A stretch of 64,000 bases of DNA from JBJXFE01 sp046153875 (lineage in GTDB: Bacteria; Planctomycetota; Phycisphaerae; Phycisphaerales; UBA1924), in assembly GCA_046153875.1 (NCBI GenBank), contig JBJXFE010000016.1:1-64000 (forward strand), in the 5' to 3' direction. The stretch's first letter is position 1. Each line of letters begins with the position of its first letter. Of the stretch, positions 32,397-42,861 are shown piece by piece. Below the pieces are notes generated by a model. It was not told where the DNA came from and searched no databases. It worked only from the letters and a program-made list of their open reading frames with translations. The translations under genes were made by a program, and so were the position numbers.

Positions 32397-34853
32397 TCAG
32401 ACCCGCTTGAGCCTTGCGTATTCGAGTACGAGGGTCTTCACGCCTACCTCGCGGAACCGCACCTGGACCTTGGCGTTCAGCCCGCCCTGCATGGAGAGCA
32501 CCTCGCCGAGCCCGAACTGCGGGTGGCGGACGCGCGTTCCCACCGGGAAGGCGGCGCCAGGGCCCGACGACCCGGCGCCTGCCGGGCTGTGTGCGGCGTC
32601 GCGCCCGCCCCGTCCGCGCGCGACGAAGTCCTCGACGACAACGCCGCCGAGCGCGTCCGACTGGTCGGAGACGATCGTGTACGCCGCGTCGAACTCGGAG
32701 AGGAAGCGGCTTGGGATAGTCCGCTCCTGGATGCCCCGCACCGTGCGGACGGCCGCCGAAGTGATGGTGAGCCGGCGCATGGCGCGTGTGACGCCGACGA
32801 AGCACAGGCGGCGCTCCTCCTCGAGTTCCGCGTCCGACTCGTTCGCCCGGCTGTGCGGGAGGACGCCCTCTTCGAGGCCGATGATCGCCACGGCCGGGAA
32901 CTCGAGCCCCTTGGCCGCGTGCAGCGTCATCAGCGACACCGCACCCTGGGCGGGGTCGATGGTGTCCGCGTCGGCGACGAGCGAAACCGATTCGAGATAC
33001 GCACGGAGCATGGCGAGCAGCGGCGGCGTCGGCGCCGTGCCACCCCCGACGGTCGCGCCCAGGGCCGGGTCCGCGGTCGGGTCGTACTCCAACTCGAACT
33101 CCGCGGCGGACGAGACCACTTCGGCGAGGTTGTCGATCCGCTCGGCGTCGCTGTCACTGCCCGAGGCCTTCGCCTGAGCGTCGTACATCTTCTCGAGGCC
33201 GGACTCCTGGATGACGCGCGAGGCGAGCGCCGCGAGCGACCCTTCCGCGCCAGCGCCCATGAAGGCTCCGCCGCCGGTCCAGCCGTCCACGATGCCGACG
33301 AACTTCGCCGCGGCGGCCCGTGCCCGCGGCGTCAGGTCCGCGACCTCGTCGGCGCGTCGCATCTGCGCGAGGATCGGCCGATCACCGGCCCGCGCGAACG
33401 CCGCGATGCGCTCGACCGTGGCGTCGCTCAGACCACGGGCGGGCGTGTTGACGATGCGTTCGAGGGAGACGTCGTCGGCCGGGTTCGCCACGACACGCAG
33501 GTACGCGAGCGCGTTGCGGACCTCCTCGCGCTCGTAGAACGCGGTGCCGCGGGCGATGACATACGGAACGCCGGCGCCGCGCAGAGCGTCCTCCATCACG
33601 CGCGAGAGGGCGTTCGTGCGATAAAAGACCGCCATGTCGCGCCAGGCCGGGCCGTCCGACTCGCCCGCCGCGTCGCCTCGCTTGAGCGCCTTGAACCAGT
33701 CGACGATCAAGGCGGCCTCGTGCTGCTCGTCGCGGCAGAGCACGACGCGGACCTTGTCTCCGCCCGGGCGGCGCGTGAACAAGTCCTTGTGCTTGCGGCG
33801 CTTGTTGCGCCGGATCATCGCGTCGGCGACGGCCAGGATCGGGGCGGTCGAGCGGAAGTTTTCGCCCAGCGCGATGACCCGCGCGCCGGGGTAGCGGGCC
33901 TCGAAGTCCAGGATGTTCGAGATGTCGGCCCCGCGCCAGCCGTAGATCGACTGATCCGGGTCCCCCACGACGCAGATGTTCGGGCCGCTCTCCCCCGCCA
34001 GCAGCCGCGCGATCTCGAACTGGGCCGTGTTGGTGTCCTGGTACTCGTCGATCAGCAGATACCGCCACCGCGCCTGGCACTCGGAGCGGACCCCCGCGTG
34101 GTCGCGCAGCATCCCCGCGGTCAGCACGAGCAGGTCGTCGAAGTCCACGGCGTTGGCGGCCCGGAGCGCCCGCTGGTACGCCGCGTAGATCTTCGCCAGG
34201 TTCCTGGTGTAGAAGTCGCGCGCGGCGGCGGCGTATCGCTCCGCGTCGGTCAGGGCGTTCTTGGCGTGGCTGATGGCCGCGAGCATCGAGCGCGCCGGCC
34301 AGTTCGACGTGCTCAGTTGCAGGTCGTTGAGCACCCGTTTCATCAGCGCGGCCTGGTCGGCCGAGTCGTAGATGGTGAACTCGCCGGTGAGCCCGGGGAT
34401 CGCGGCGCTGCCCGCGTAGCGCCGGAGCAGCCGGGCGCACAAGGAATGGAACGTCGTGACGGTCAGCCCGCGGGTGGCGTTATTCGTTTCTCCCCCTCCA
34501 CCGGCGGCCCCGCCGGGCGCCGCGTGCATCGGCCCGAGGATCGCCTCGACGCGCGAACGCATCTCCGCCGCGGCCTTGTTGGTGAACGTGACGGCCAGGA
34601 TCGACCAGGGCGGCACCCCGGCGCGGACCAGATGAGCGATCCGCCGCGTGATGACGCGGGTCTTGCCCGACCCGGCGGCCGCCAGCACGAGCACCGGCCC
34701 GTCGCCGTGCGTCACGGCCTCGCGTTGCGGGTCGGTGAGGTCGGCCAGGAGCGGGTCGTTGCCGTTCGTCGCGGTGTCGGCGGTCGCCGTCGTCTCTTCC
34801 GTGAGGCTCACAGGTCTAGCGTAGCGGCGCACGCCTGCATGGGGCGGCAACAC
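32397..34853 (-). CDS. pcrA: ATP-dependent DNA helicase UvrD/PcrA
   Basis: 818 residues from GTG 34853, which has GGAG 6 nt upstream. Superfamily 1A motifs in order: Q-motif LTDPQREAVTH, Walker A AAAGSGKTRVITRRI, Ia AVTFTNKAAAEMRSR, II LLIDEYQDTN, III VVGDPDQSIYGWRGADI, IV LGENFRST, V VSLMTLHAAKGLEFPAV and VI FVGVTRAMRRL. The C-terminal 50 residues form the Tudor-like RNA-polymerase-binding module (VGTRVRHPQFGLGEV ... LVLEYARLKRV). PcrA/UvrD unwinds DNA 3' to 5' in nucleotide excision and mismatch repair and displaces RecA and stalled polymerase. It stands alone between the small membrane protein and the PEP-CTERM gene. Confidence 0.96.
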   Translation of the reverse strand: MLPPHAGVRRYARPVSLTEETTATADTATNGNDPLLADLTDPQREAVTHGDGPVLVLAAAGSGKTRVITRRIAHLVRAGVPPWSILAVTFTNKAAAEMRSRVEAILGPMHAAPGGAAGGGGETNNATRGLTVTTFHSLCARLLRRYAGSAAIPGLTGEFTIYDSADQAALMKRVLNDLQLSTSNWPARSMLAAISHAKNALTDAERYAAAARDFYTRNLAKIYAAYQRALRAANAVDFDDLLVLTAGMLRDHAGVRSECQARWRYLLIDEYQDTNTAQFEIARLLAGESGPNICVVGDPDQSIYGWRGADISNILDFEARYPGARVIALGENFRSTAPILAVADAMIRRNKRRKHKDLFTRRPGGDKVRVVLCRDEQHEAALIVDWFKALKRGDAAGESDGPAWRDMAVFYRTNALSRVMEDALRGAGVPYVIARGTAFYEREEVRNALAYLRVVANPADDVSLERIVNTPARGLSDATVERIAAFARAGDRPILAQMRRADEVADLTPRARAAAAKFVGIVDGWTGGGAFMGAGAEGSLAALASRVIQESGLEKMYDAQAKASGSDSDAERIDNLAEVVSSAAEFELEYDPTADPALGATVGGGTAPTPPLLAMLRAYLESVSLVADADTIDPAQGAVSLMTLHAAKGLEFPAVAIIGLEEGVLPHSRANESDAELEEERRLCFVGVTRAMRRLTITSAAVRTVRGIQERTIPSRFLSEFDAAYTIVSDQSDALGGVVVEDFVARGRGGRDAAHSPAGAGSSGPGAAFPVGTRVRHPQFGLGEVLSMQGGLNAKVQVRFREVGVKTLVLEYARLKRV

Positions 34854-34876
34854 AACCCACTCCGCTCGCCAACGAA

Positions 34877-34905
34877 CACGGGCGGGCCGGTGTGGCCCGC
34901 CCGTG
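34877..34905 (-). terminator. 12-bp perfect hairpin after the PEP-CTERM gene
   Basis: CACGGGCGGGCC (34877-34888) and GGCCCGCCCGTG (34894-34905) enclose a 5-nt loop. It begins 33 nt past the stop of the minus-strand gene ending at 34938. It lacks a U-tract, like the other GC-rich hairpins of this genome. Confidence 0.7.
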
Positions 34906-34937
34906 CGGAAATGCTCGTGCGTTGAAGTCGGCTCGGC

Positions 34938-35576
34938 TCAGCGGCGGCGGCGGGCGGCCGCAAGACCACCGAGGCCCACAAGCGCCATGGAAGCGGGCGC
35001 CGGAATCTCGGTGTAGGTGAACTGCGTGCGGCTCACGGCCGTCGAGGTTAGTTCCTGCCAGATATCGTGCATGCCCAGGGGCGACGTCGCGCTGCCCAGG
35101 TGGAACTGCATCCCGGATCGCGTGAGGTTCACGATGTTTCCGAAGATCGAGGTCGTCGCCGTGGTCAGCGTCGCGGTGTACGAGTTGATGCCCGTCGTCG
35201 TTCCGGCGGTGGCGGTCGTGTTCCCATAGATCCCGATGACCTGCCCGGCGAGAATGTCGAGGCTCACGGGCGCGAACGCGCCGGACGGCTGGTTCAGCCC
35301 GAACGCCAACTGCTGGAAGGCATTGGTCACCAGCGGAAAGGTCGGCGGCGGCGTGTTGGCATCGAACCGCACCACGGACCAGTTCATGAACGCGTTCGCG
35401 GTGGCCGGGTTCTGCAGCACCTGGACCCCCGTCATGCGGAAGTCCACCGGTGCCGTGAACCAGTATCCCCGGGTGCTGCCCGTGAAAGCCGCGGCGTGCG
35501 GCGGCATGCCCGCGGTCTGCGCCAAGGCGGAACTCGCGCACAGCGCAACGACCGCAGCGGAAAGTCCTCTATTCAT
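34938..35576 (-). CDS. PEP-CTERM sorting-domain protein
   Basis: 212 residues. Signal peptide 1-20 (LSAAVVALCASSALAQ). The mature part is a Thr/Ser/Asn-rich beta domain (FTAPVDFRMTGVQVLQ..., GNTTATAGTTTG). The C-terminal signal is close to canonical: PAPAS, hydrophobic MALVGLGGLAA, then ARRRR. Exosortases recognise the Pro-Glu-Pro-like motif; here the middle Glu is replaced (IPAPAS), a common variant. A hairpin terminator follows at 34877. Poly-A/poly-T runs at about 35690-35722 lie in the 240-bp gap upstream, where its promoter should be, though no convincing -35/-10 was found. Confidence 0.85.
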   Translation of the reverse strand: MNRGLSAAVVALCASSALAQTAGMPPHAAAFTGSTRGYWFTAPVDFRMTGVQVLQNPATANAFMNWSVVRFDANTPPPTFPLVTNAFQQLAFGLNQPSGAFAPVSLDILAGQVIGIYGNTTATAGTTTGINSYTATLTTATTSIFGNIVNLTRSGMQFHLGSATSPLGMHDIWQELTSTAVSRTQFTYTEIPAPASMALVGLGGLAAARRRR

Positions 35577-35816
35577 GGCGTCTCTCCCTCACCGGCGGAG
35601 GCATTTCGCCGCCACCGACCCACTCCCACAACCCCGCTCGAAACGGGTTATCGACAACAGAACCTAACCCCTCCCGCTACCGGGTGAAAGGTTTTTTTTT
35701 TCGACGCTCGCTTTTTTTCTCGGCCGTGCGGCCCGAATCTCTGCCCGAACAGAGAATGGGAATCGGCGTTCGTCTTGTGATCGGGAACGTCGCCAATCGT
35801 CTGGGCGCAGGGTGGA

Positions 35817-37700
35817 TCAACCGCCGGCCTGTGGTTCGAATGGTGTGTCCGCAGACCGGGTGACGAGCGCCACGCCGTCGGGCAGGAGGCCCGCGACGCG
35901 CTGGACCACATCACCCTGCACGCGCCGCGCGAAGAGCGACCGCTTCGACTTGCCCATGATGAGCGTGTCGCACCCGAAGGTGACGGTGTAGTCGAGGATC
36001 TCATCCGCGATGCTCGGGCTCGTCACATAGATCGGAACGAATGGCACGCCGGCCTGGCGCGCCAGAATCCCGACGGTGCCGAGCGCTTCCTGGGCGTCGG
36101 GGTCGTCCTCGACGCGGGGCACCTTTCCGGGCTCGACGTCCATGATGCGAAGCGTGCGGACGAAGATCGCGAAGAGCGTGGCCCCGCGGCGTCGAGCCAG
36201 GTCCACGGCGAACTCGGCCTGGTATTGCCCGCGGGCGGCCAGCATGACCCGCGGGCCCGACTCGGCCGGCGCGATCGGGGCCGCACGCAGAACTTCCATC
36301 CACTCGCGGCGCGTGCCGACGGGCGGGACGGCGACCGGCGCGCGGAGCCGGACGACGTAGCGGAGCGCCAGCACGCCCGCGACCATCCCGCCGGCGAAGA
36401 CGGCCGCGTGCAGCTTCGTCGCCAGGATCGTCAGCTCGACGCCCAGCATCAGGACGCCGACCGCGAGCATCCCCCATCGGGCGCGCGGGCCAATCGGCAG
36501 GGCTTTGTTGAAGAAGCAGCACAGGACGTTGATCGTGATCGCCCCGACGACGCCGACGGCGTAGAGCTCCGCGAGGCTCTGGAGATCGTGGACGAAGAGC
36601 AGCACGATGCTCGGCGCCGCGGTGGCGAAGAGCAGCCCGACCCACGGCACGCCCGAGTAGTTCAGACGCGAGCCGACGCGGGGCGCCTCTCCGTCGCGCG
36701 ACATCGCATAGATGACGGAGACCATCCCCCCGATCACGGTATTCGTCGCCGAGAGCAGCAGCAGACCGAAGATGACCGCGGTCGCGCTCCCGAAGACTTC
36801 CGCGAACGTGCCGCCGAAGGCCTGGCGCCCCGACTCCTCGGCGAGGACCTTCATCGCCGTGTCGCGGTACGCGCGGACCTCGTCGGGCAGCGGCGGCTCG
36901 ACGCCGGTCGGGGCGGCCTGCTGCGCGAGCAGCACCGCATCCGGCACGTGCGTCTCGCGCAGCCCCGGCAACCCCGCGATCGCAACCCCGAAGACCAGGT
37001 TCAGAATCACCACCTCCGCGAGTACCGGCCAGATCGTCCGCCGCGCCGTCCTCCCGACCGGATGCTCCATCACCCCAGTCATGTTCGACACGGCCTCGAC
37101 GCCCGAGAGCGCGAGCATGATGCCGACCAGCGCCGTCCATCGCTCCCAGTTCGTGCTCTGCGCGACGCTCTCCAGGCTCACCGTGGCGAGCCCCTCGCGG
37201 AAGAACGGCACGCACAGGGCCGCGATCGCCAGGGACGCGACCATGGCCGCCAGCGCGATCGCCAGCGCGAATCGCCCCGCGGTCCGCGCCCCGAACCAGT
37301 TGAGCACACCCAGCGCGGCGATCGTCGTGATCGACAGCGGGACGACGAACTCCTCGGGCATCCCGAAGTAGTGGAACGCCTCGAGCGTCGAGAGCGACGC
37401 CGTCACGATGTAGTCGCACAGCAGGAGCGTCGCCCCGATCACCGACAGCAGCGGGCTGAGCCGGCGCGCCGAGCCGTAGACCCCGCCCCCGTCCGGGAAG
37501 CAGCGGCAGATGTGCGTGTAGCACCAGGCGACGGCGGCCATGATGAACGACATCGCCGCGAGGTAGATGACCGAGGAGTGTGCGGAAAAGAAGAACGCGA
37601 GGCCGAGGACGTAGAGGCGGCTCGTCCCCCAGTCGCCGAACAGCAGCGGCCCGGCATGAAACCAGCGGAGGTTCCGCGGTCTGGATTCCGTAACCAGCAT
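35817..37700 (-). CDS. APC-family amino-acid permease with C-terminal Usp-like domain
   Basis: 627 residues. About 12 membrane helices occupy residues 20-440, opening with the family's GDWGTSRLYVLG and FFFSAHSSVIYLAAMSF and containing FPDGGGVYGSARR. The C-terminal 160 residues are soluble and look like a universal stress protein domain: PRVMLAARGQYQAEFAVDLA at its start and DTLIMGKSKRSLFARRVQGDV near the end. The usual ATP motif of Usp proteins (G-2x-G-9x-G-S/T) is degenerate (GKSKRSLFARRVQGDV), so nucleotide binding is uncertain. Permease-Usp fusions are known among APC cation/amino-acid transporters. Substrate cannot be read from the sequence. The next gene lies 100 bp upstream. Confidence 0.88.
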   Translation of the reverse strand: MLVTESRPRNLRWFHAGPLLFGDWGTSRLYVLGLAFFFSAHSSVIYLAAMSFIMAAVAWCYTHICRCFPDGGGVYGSARRLSPLLSVIGATLLLCDYIVTASLSTLEAFHYFGMPEEFVVPLSITTIAALGVLNWFGARTAGRFALAIALAAMVASLAIAALCVPFFREGLATVSLESVAQSTNWERWTALVGIMLALSGVEAVSNMTGVMEHPVGRTARRTIWPVLAEVVILNLVFGVAIAGLPGLRETHVPDAVLLAQQAAPTGVEPPLPDEVRAYRDTAMKVLAEESGRQAFGGTFAEVFGSATAVIFGLLLLSATNTVIGGMVSVIYAMSRDGEAPRVGSRLNYSGVPWVGLLFATAAPSIVLLFVHDLQSLAELYAVGVVGAITINVLCCFFNKALPIGPRARWGMLAVGVLMLGVELTILATKLHAAVFAGGMVAGVLALRYVVRLRAPVAVPPVGTRREWMEVLRAAPIAPAESGPRVMLAARGQYQAEFAVDLARRRGATLFAIFVRTLRIMDVEPGKVPRVEDDPDAQEALGTVGILARQAGVPFVPIYVTSPSIADEILDYTVTFGCDTLIMGKSKRSLFARRVQGDVVQRVAGLLPDGVALVTRSADTPFEPQAGG

Positions 37701-37802
37701 GGCGGGGGGCAGCGTAGCGGGCCTGGGCGGCGGGAAAGCGACACCCGGACGGATGACGATTTGATTTTTGCCAACGACCCGCGGAGCACGCGACCCGCCA
37801 TC

Positions 37803-38480
37803 TCACCGCCTCACGAGCCGCAGGGTCTCCTCCACCATCCGCCCCACGCCCTCGAAGACCTGCCACGCCGACGCCCCGCCATCCATATATGCAGGTGTCG
37901 TCGCCAGCTTGTTGGCCGCGTCCACGTGCGCCTCGGTGACCTTCTTCGGCACGTTGAGCGAACCCATCGCGGCGACGGCGGCGGCCGGCCCGGCCTCTTC
38001 GCCGATCGTCACGCTCACACCCGGCCCGCCGCGAGCCTTGCCGAGAACGCGGGCGCCGATCATCGGCGCGATGCAGGCCATGCCGATCGGCTTGCCCGCC
38101 TTGTGAAAGCCCTTCACGACGCGCTCCACGTCGGGGATGACCGTGCAGTTCGCGCCGTCGGCCGCGAACGAACAGAGGTTCTTGGCCGCCCCGAACCCGC
38201 CGGGGAACACCACCGCGTCGAAGGCGTCCACGTCGAGCCCCGCAAGCGTCCGGATGCTTCCGCGGCTGATCCGGGCCGCCTCGACCATCATGTTGCGGGT
38301 CTGGCCCGCGGCCGACTCACCCGTGGCGTGGTTGATGACGCCCGCCTGCGGCCCGTCCGGCGCGAAGCACTGGACGGCCGCACCGAGCCGGGCGAGGTGA
38401 ACGAGGCAACTCACGGCCTCCTGGATTTCGCTCCCGTCGCGCGCGCCGCAGCCCGCGAGAACCACAGCAACCCTTGCCAT
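37803..38480 (-). CDS. elbB: ElbB-type DJ-1/PfpI glutamine-amidotransferase-like protein
   Basis: 225 residues; GGGAGGGG precedes the ATG by 7 nt. Start (VAVVLAGCGARDGSEIQEAV), QCFAPD, DVDAFDAVVFPGGFGAAKNL and the nucleophile elbow region GKPIGMACIAPM identify the ES1/ElbB branch of the DJ-1/PfpI superfamily. The Cys of MACIAPM is the predicted nucleophile. ElbB of E. coli has glyoxalase activity in vitro and was first linked to isoprenoid synthesis. It begins 13 nt after the stop of the exported protein gene upstream, so the two are probably one operon. Confidence 0.94.
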   Translation of the reverse strand: MARVAVVLAGCGARDGSEIQEAVSCLVHLARLGAAVQCFAPDGPQAGVINHATGESAAGQTRNMMVEAARISRGSIRTLAGLDVDAFDAVVFPGGFGAAKNLCSFAADGANCTVIPDVERVVKGFHKAGKPIGMACIAPMIGARVLGKARGGPGVSVTIGEEAGPAAAVAAMGSLNVPKKVTEAHVDAANKLATTPAYMDGGASAWQVFEGVGRMVEETLRLVRR

Positions 38481-38493
38481 GACGGACCCCTCC

Positions 38494-40302
38494 CTACCCC
38501 TTCGCCTTCTCGATCATCGTGTCGATGCTCGTCGCCGACGAGGGCGTGATGCGGAACCGCTTCACCTCGCCCCCCACCGGGCCCATGATGACCAGCGTGC
38601 CGTCCGGCTCCATCGCGCACGCCAGGTCGCTCCCGTCCCAGCTCCAGGATGGGCTGATGTCGTACCGCGCGGCGACCTCACCGTCGAGGTACACGTTGTA
38701 ATAGGGCTTCTCGCCCTCGACCCAGTAGAGGTGCAGACTGTCGGGCGTGAACCGCGGACGGATGATCCGCGTGCTCCGCGTCGGGATGAGCGTCTCGTCC
38801 ACCATGACGCCCATCGGCCCGCGCGGCTCGCGCGACATGACCACGCGCGCGACGTGCTTGCCGTCCGGGCTGAACGCGAACCAGGGCGGCGGCGACGCCG
38901 TGTCGAGCGGCGAGCCCGTGAACGGCGCGGGCTGGAACCCCGAGTACTCCATGTCGCCGATCACGACGCTCATCGTGTTCGGGTTGCCGTGCGCGAACGC
39001 CACGCGCGACCCGTCGGGCGACGCGGCCACGCCGGTGAGGTTCACCATCCGGCCGAACATCTGGTCCCCGACGATCAAGGCCATGTCGTTGCGGTTGCGC
39101 GATTGGACGAACGCGACCTCATGCTTGGGACCATAGAAAAACGGCTTGACGGGGATCGTGGGCGCCCCCTCCATCACGTTCTGGTTGTCGAAAACGACGT
39201 GGTGCTGACCGCTGTCGAAACCGACGTACACGAGCCGCGACGAATCCGGCGCGAACGCGATGTCGGTGATGTTCGCCAGCTCCGGCCCGTTGACGCCGTC
39301 GAGCACGACGTAGCGGGTGTGGTTGCGCGTCGTGCAGAGCGCGGCGCAGCGCGTGCCGTTCGGGCTCCAGTGGACCGACTCGATGTTCTCCGCGACCGTC
39401 ACCGACACCCCGTCGATGAACAGCTCGACGCGCTGCGAGCCCATGTGCCCGATCGCGGCCGACCTGGCGCCGACCGGCGCGGGGAAGACCCCGCCGACCC
39501 TGTGGGCGGTGAACCACGGCTTGCCGTCGAGCTGCAGCGTCTCCTTCGATGTCTCCGGATCGACCGCGACGCTGAACAGGCGGCCCTGGGCGTCGAACTG
39601 GGGGCGCACGCCCTTGTACGATGCGGGCCTGCCGTCGATCATCAGCGCGTGCTGCTCGGTCCTGGTCGTGTCGGTCGCCACATACGCGTAGTGCTCGCCG
39701 TCCGGGCTGAAGACCGGCAGCGGCTGGAGATAGCTCAGGTCCGAGGCCTTGCCGTCCACGACAAGCCGGAACCCGTGCCCCGGACCCGAGGTGTTGGGGT
39801 TGAGCGCGAAGACCAGGTGCTTGCCGCCCGGCGAGAACCGCATCCCGCAGATGCCCGCGTAGCCCTCCGTCGGCACGCGGAAGACTTCCTTGCCGTCCGC
39901 GATGACGACGAACTCGGCGCCGATCAGACCGACGTAGGCGTAGCGTGCACCATCCTCGGAGAACAGAACGATCTGGGTGGTCTGCTTGTTGTCGCGGTCG
40001 TTCAGCTCCTTGAGGTTCCGCTCTTCGTTCTGCTCCGGGCTCAGACTCACGCCCACGAAGCTCGAATCGACCACCTGATCGAGAGCCGGTCCTTCGACGC
40101 CGTCGACGAAGATCACGGCGCCCTCGCCCTTGGCGGCGATGGTCGCCAGGCGCACGCCGCGCGGCGCGAGCACGTGCCCGGAGAAGTGGTTCATCAGCGG
40201 GCCGAGGACGACCTCCTCGACCTTGGGCTGGGCGAACGCGGCGGCCGCCACCAGGAACGCGGCCCCGAACACCGCTCCCTCACGGAACTTCGGATGAGAC
40301 AT
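38494..40302 (-). CDS. Exported WD40-like (TolB-type) repeat protein
   Basis: 602 residues; GGGAGGG lies 4 nt before the ATG. Signal peptide about 1-24 (FGAAFLVAAAAFAQ). The rest is a string of PD40/WD40-like blades with recurring FSPDGEHYAYV, WSPNGTRCAAL, FAPDSSRLVYVG, ASPDGSRVAFA and FSPDGKHVARV motifs, about every 45-60 residues, consistent with one or two beta-propellers. Many blades also carry 'VVDGK' or 'VIDG' turns. Proteins of this type serve as periplasmic scaffolds or binding proteins; no catalytic motif is visible. It lies directly upstream of elbB and downstream of a PilZ-like gene on the same strand. Confidence 0.75.
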   Translation of the reverse strand: MSHPKFREGAVFGAAFLVAAAAFAQPKVEEVVLGPLMNHFSGHVLAPRGVRLATIAAKGEGAVIFVDGVEGPALDQVVDSSFVGVSLSPEQNEERNLKELNDRDNKQTTQIVLFSEDGARYAYVGLIGAEFVVIADGKEVFRVPTEGYAGICGMRFSPGGKHLVFALNPNTSGPGHGFRLVVDGKASDLSYLQPLPVFSPDGEHYAYVATDTTRTEQHALMIDGRPASYKGVRPQFDAQGRLFSVAVDPETSKETLQLDGKPWFTAHRVGGVFPAPVGARSAAIGHMGSQRVELFIDGVSVTVAENIESVHWSPNGTRCAALCTTRNHTRYVVLDGVNGPELANITDIAFAPDSSRLVYVGFDSGQHHVVFDNQNVMEGAPTIPVKPFFYGPKHEVAFVQSRNRNDMALIVGDQMFGRMVNLTGVAASPDGSRVAFAHGNPNTMSVVIGDMEYSGFQPAPFTGSPLDTASPPPWFAFSPDGKHVARVVMSREPRGPMGVMVDETLIPTRSTRIIRPRFTPDSLHLYWVEGEKPYYNVYLDGEVAARYDISPSWSWDGSDLACAMEPDGTLVIMGPVGGEVKRFRITPSSATSIDTMIEKAKG

Positions 40303-40435
40303 GGTCCCTCCCTGCGTAACGAGCGGCCTCCGCGCCGCGTCGGCTCACGGGGAGAGGATACCAGCGCGCGGGGGCGCGTCGGAAGCGGGCCTGGGCCCCG
40401 TTCGGCGCTGAAGCTGGGGCTCGGGGTCGGTGGTG

Positions 40436-40762
40436 CTACGCCGCCATCTGGCGGTCGCAGTGAAGCCCGATCCGGAACGATTCGCCCTCGCGGCGGCACC
40501 GCGCGACGACGCCCGAATCATGGGCCAGCGGCACCGGCCCGGCGTAAAGCGTGAACCGGCGGCCCGCGTCCACGGCCACCGGGCTCAGCAGCCCGAGCCC
40601 GTTGTCGCACGAGTCCACCAGTTCCACCCGCGTCAGCGTGAAGGCACCGTCGTCGTCGATGAACGCGGCCATCACCGACCCCGACGTGGGCGCCCGCTCG
40701 TCGCTGCGGCGTTCGAGCCGGAGGCGGTCGGGCCGGTCGGGCTGGTCTGAGAATGGCGGCAT
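40436..40762 (-). CDS. PilZ-like domain protein (putative c-di-GMP binding)
   Basis: 108 residues; AAGGG precedes the ATG by 5 nt. LRLERRSDERAP supplies the RR...R motif of PilZ domains, and VDSCDNGLGLLS sits where (D/N)xSxxG is expected, with Cys in place of Ser. The remaining strands (FTLYAG, GVVARCRREGESFRIGLH) fit a small beta barrel. PilZ proteins bind cyclic di-GMP and adjust motility or polysaccharide output. Because of the Ser to Cys change, binding is uncertain. It lies 69 nt downstream of the DAHP synthase gene on the same strand. Confidence 0.65.
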   Translation of the reverse strand: MPPFSDQPDRPDRLRLERRSDERAPTSGSVMAAFIDDDGAFTLTRVELVDSCDNGLGLLSPVAVDAGRRFTLYAGPVPLAHDSGVVARCRREGESFRIGLHCDRQMAA

Positions 40763-40831
40763 GACGCCCTTTCATCGACCCGGGATCGGGACGACTTGAC
40801 ACGCCAATCGCCTGAAACACCGGACGATCCG

Positions 40832-42355
<1,524 letters not shown>

Positions 42356-42517
42356 AAACCGGCAGGACGATCCGAGAAACTTCGGCGTCGGACTTATCGA
42401 CCGTGCCGGGCGTGCCGATTCATCTGCGAGCCCGCGGATTTCACCGCGGCCCGCGACGCCCGCGGGCCGCGCCCACCGTCACGCCGTCCGACCGACGGGC
42501 GAGCAGGAGAAGCACGG

Positions 42518-42775
42518 ATGCCCGCCAAGAGCAAGAAGAAGACCTCGCGGACGCGCCGCCGCAAGGTCCGCAACTGGGCGAAGGCCGCGTCGCGCAAGCA
42601 CAAGCCCGCATCGCGTCGCCGCCGCTCGCGCGTCAAAGCCCGCACGACCACGCCCCGCTGGAGCAAGACGACCAAGTCCCGCGCCCGCCGCACCACGCGG
42701 TCGGCGTGGAACAACACCCGGTCGCGCACGGCCGTGCGCACCTGGTGGTCCGCGTCGCGACGCAAGGCCGCGTGA
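42518..42775 (+). CDS. Small, highly basic (histone-like) protein
   Basis: 85 residues; AGGAGA lies 7 nt before the ATG. By my count 34 of 85 residues are Arg or Lys (22 R, 12 K), with Ser/Thr/Ala filling most of the rest and few hydrophobic residues apart from five Trp. It starts MPAKSKKKTSRTRRRKVRNW. No folded domain is expected; the composition is that of a DNA- or RNA-binding tail such as bacterial H1-like or histone-tail proteins. A clean terminator 32 nt downstream and a good ribosome site argue that it is a real gene with its own transcript. It could instead be a ribosome-associated peptide. Function is not known. Confidence 0.75.
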   Translation: MPAKSKKKTSRTRRRKVRNWAKAASRKHKPASRRRRSRVKARTTTPRWSKTTKSRARRTTRSAWNNTRSRTAVRTWWSASRRKAA

Positions 42776-42807
42776 CCGCGACGAAGCCGCCGAGAGAGAA
42801 GATCATG

Positions 42808-42838
42808 GAACCCCCGCCAGGGACGGCGGGGGTTCTTT
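42808..42838 (+). terminator. Rho-independent terminator after the basic protein gene
   Basis: GAACCCCCGCC (42808-42818) pairs perfectly with GGCGGGGGTTC (42825-42835), followed by TTTG. The same hairpin could also serve the convergent minus-strand gene that ends at 42862. Confidence 0.9.
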
Positions 42839-42861
42839 GTTGATGCGATGAATCGTCCGAC

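Noticed and set aside
36225..38549. Plus-strand frame opposite the permease and elbB
   Set aside because: Antisense to two recognisable genes and composed of Arg/Asp-rich nonsense.
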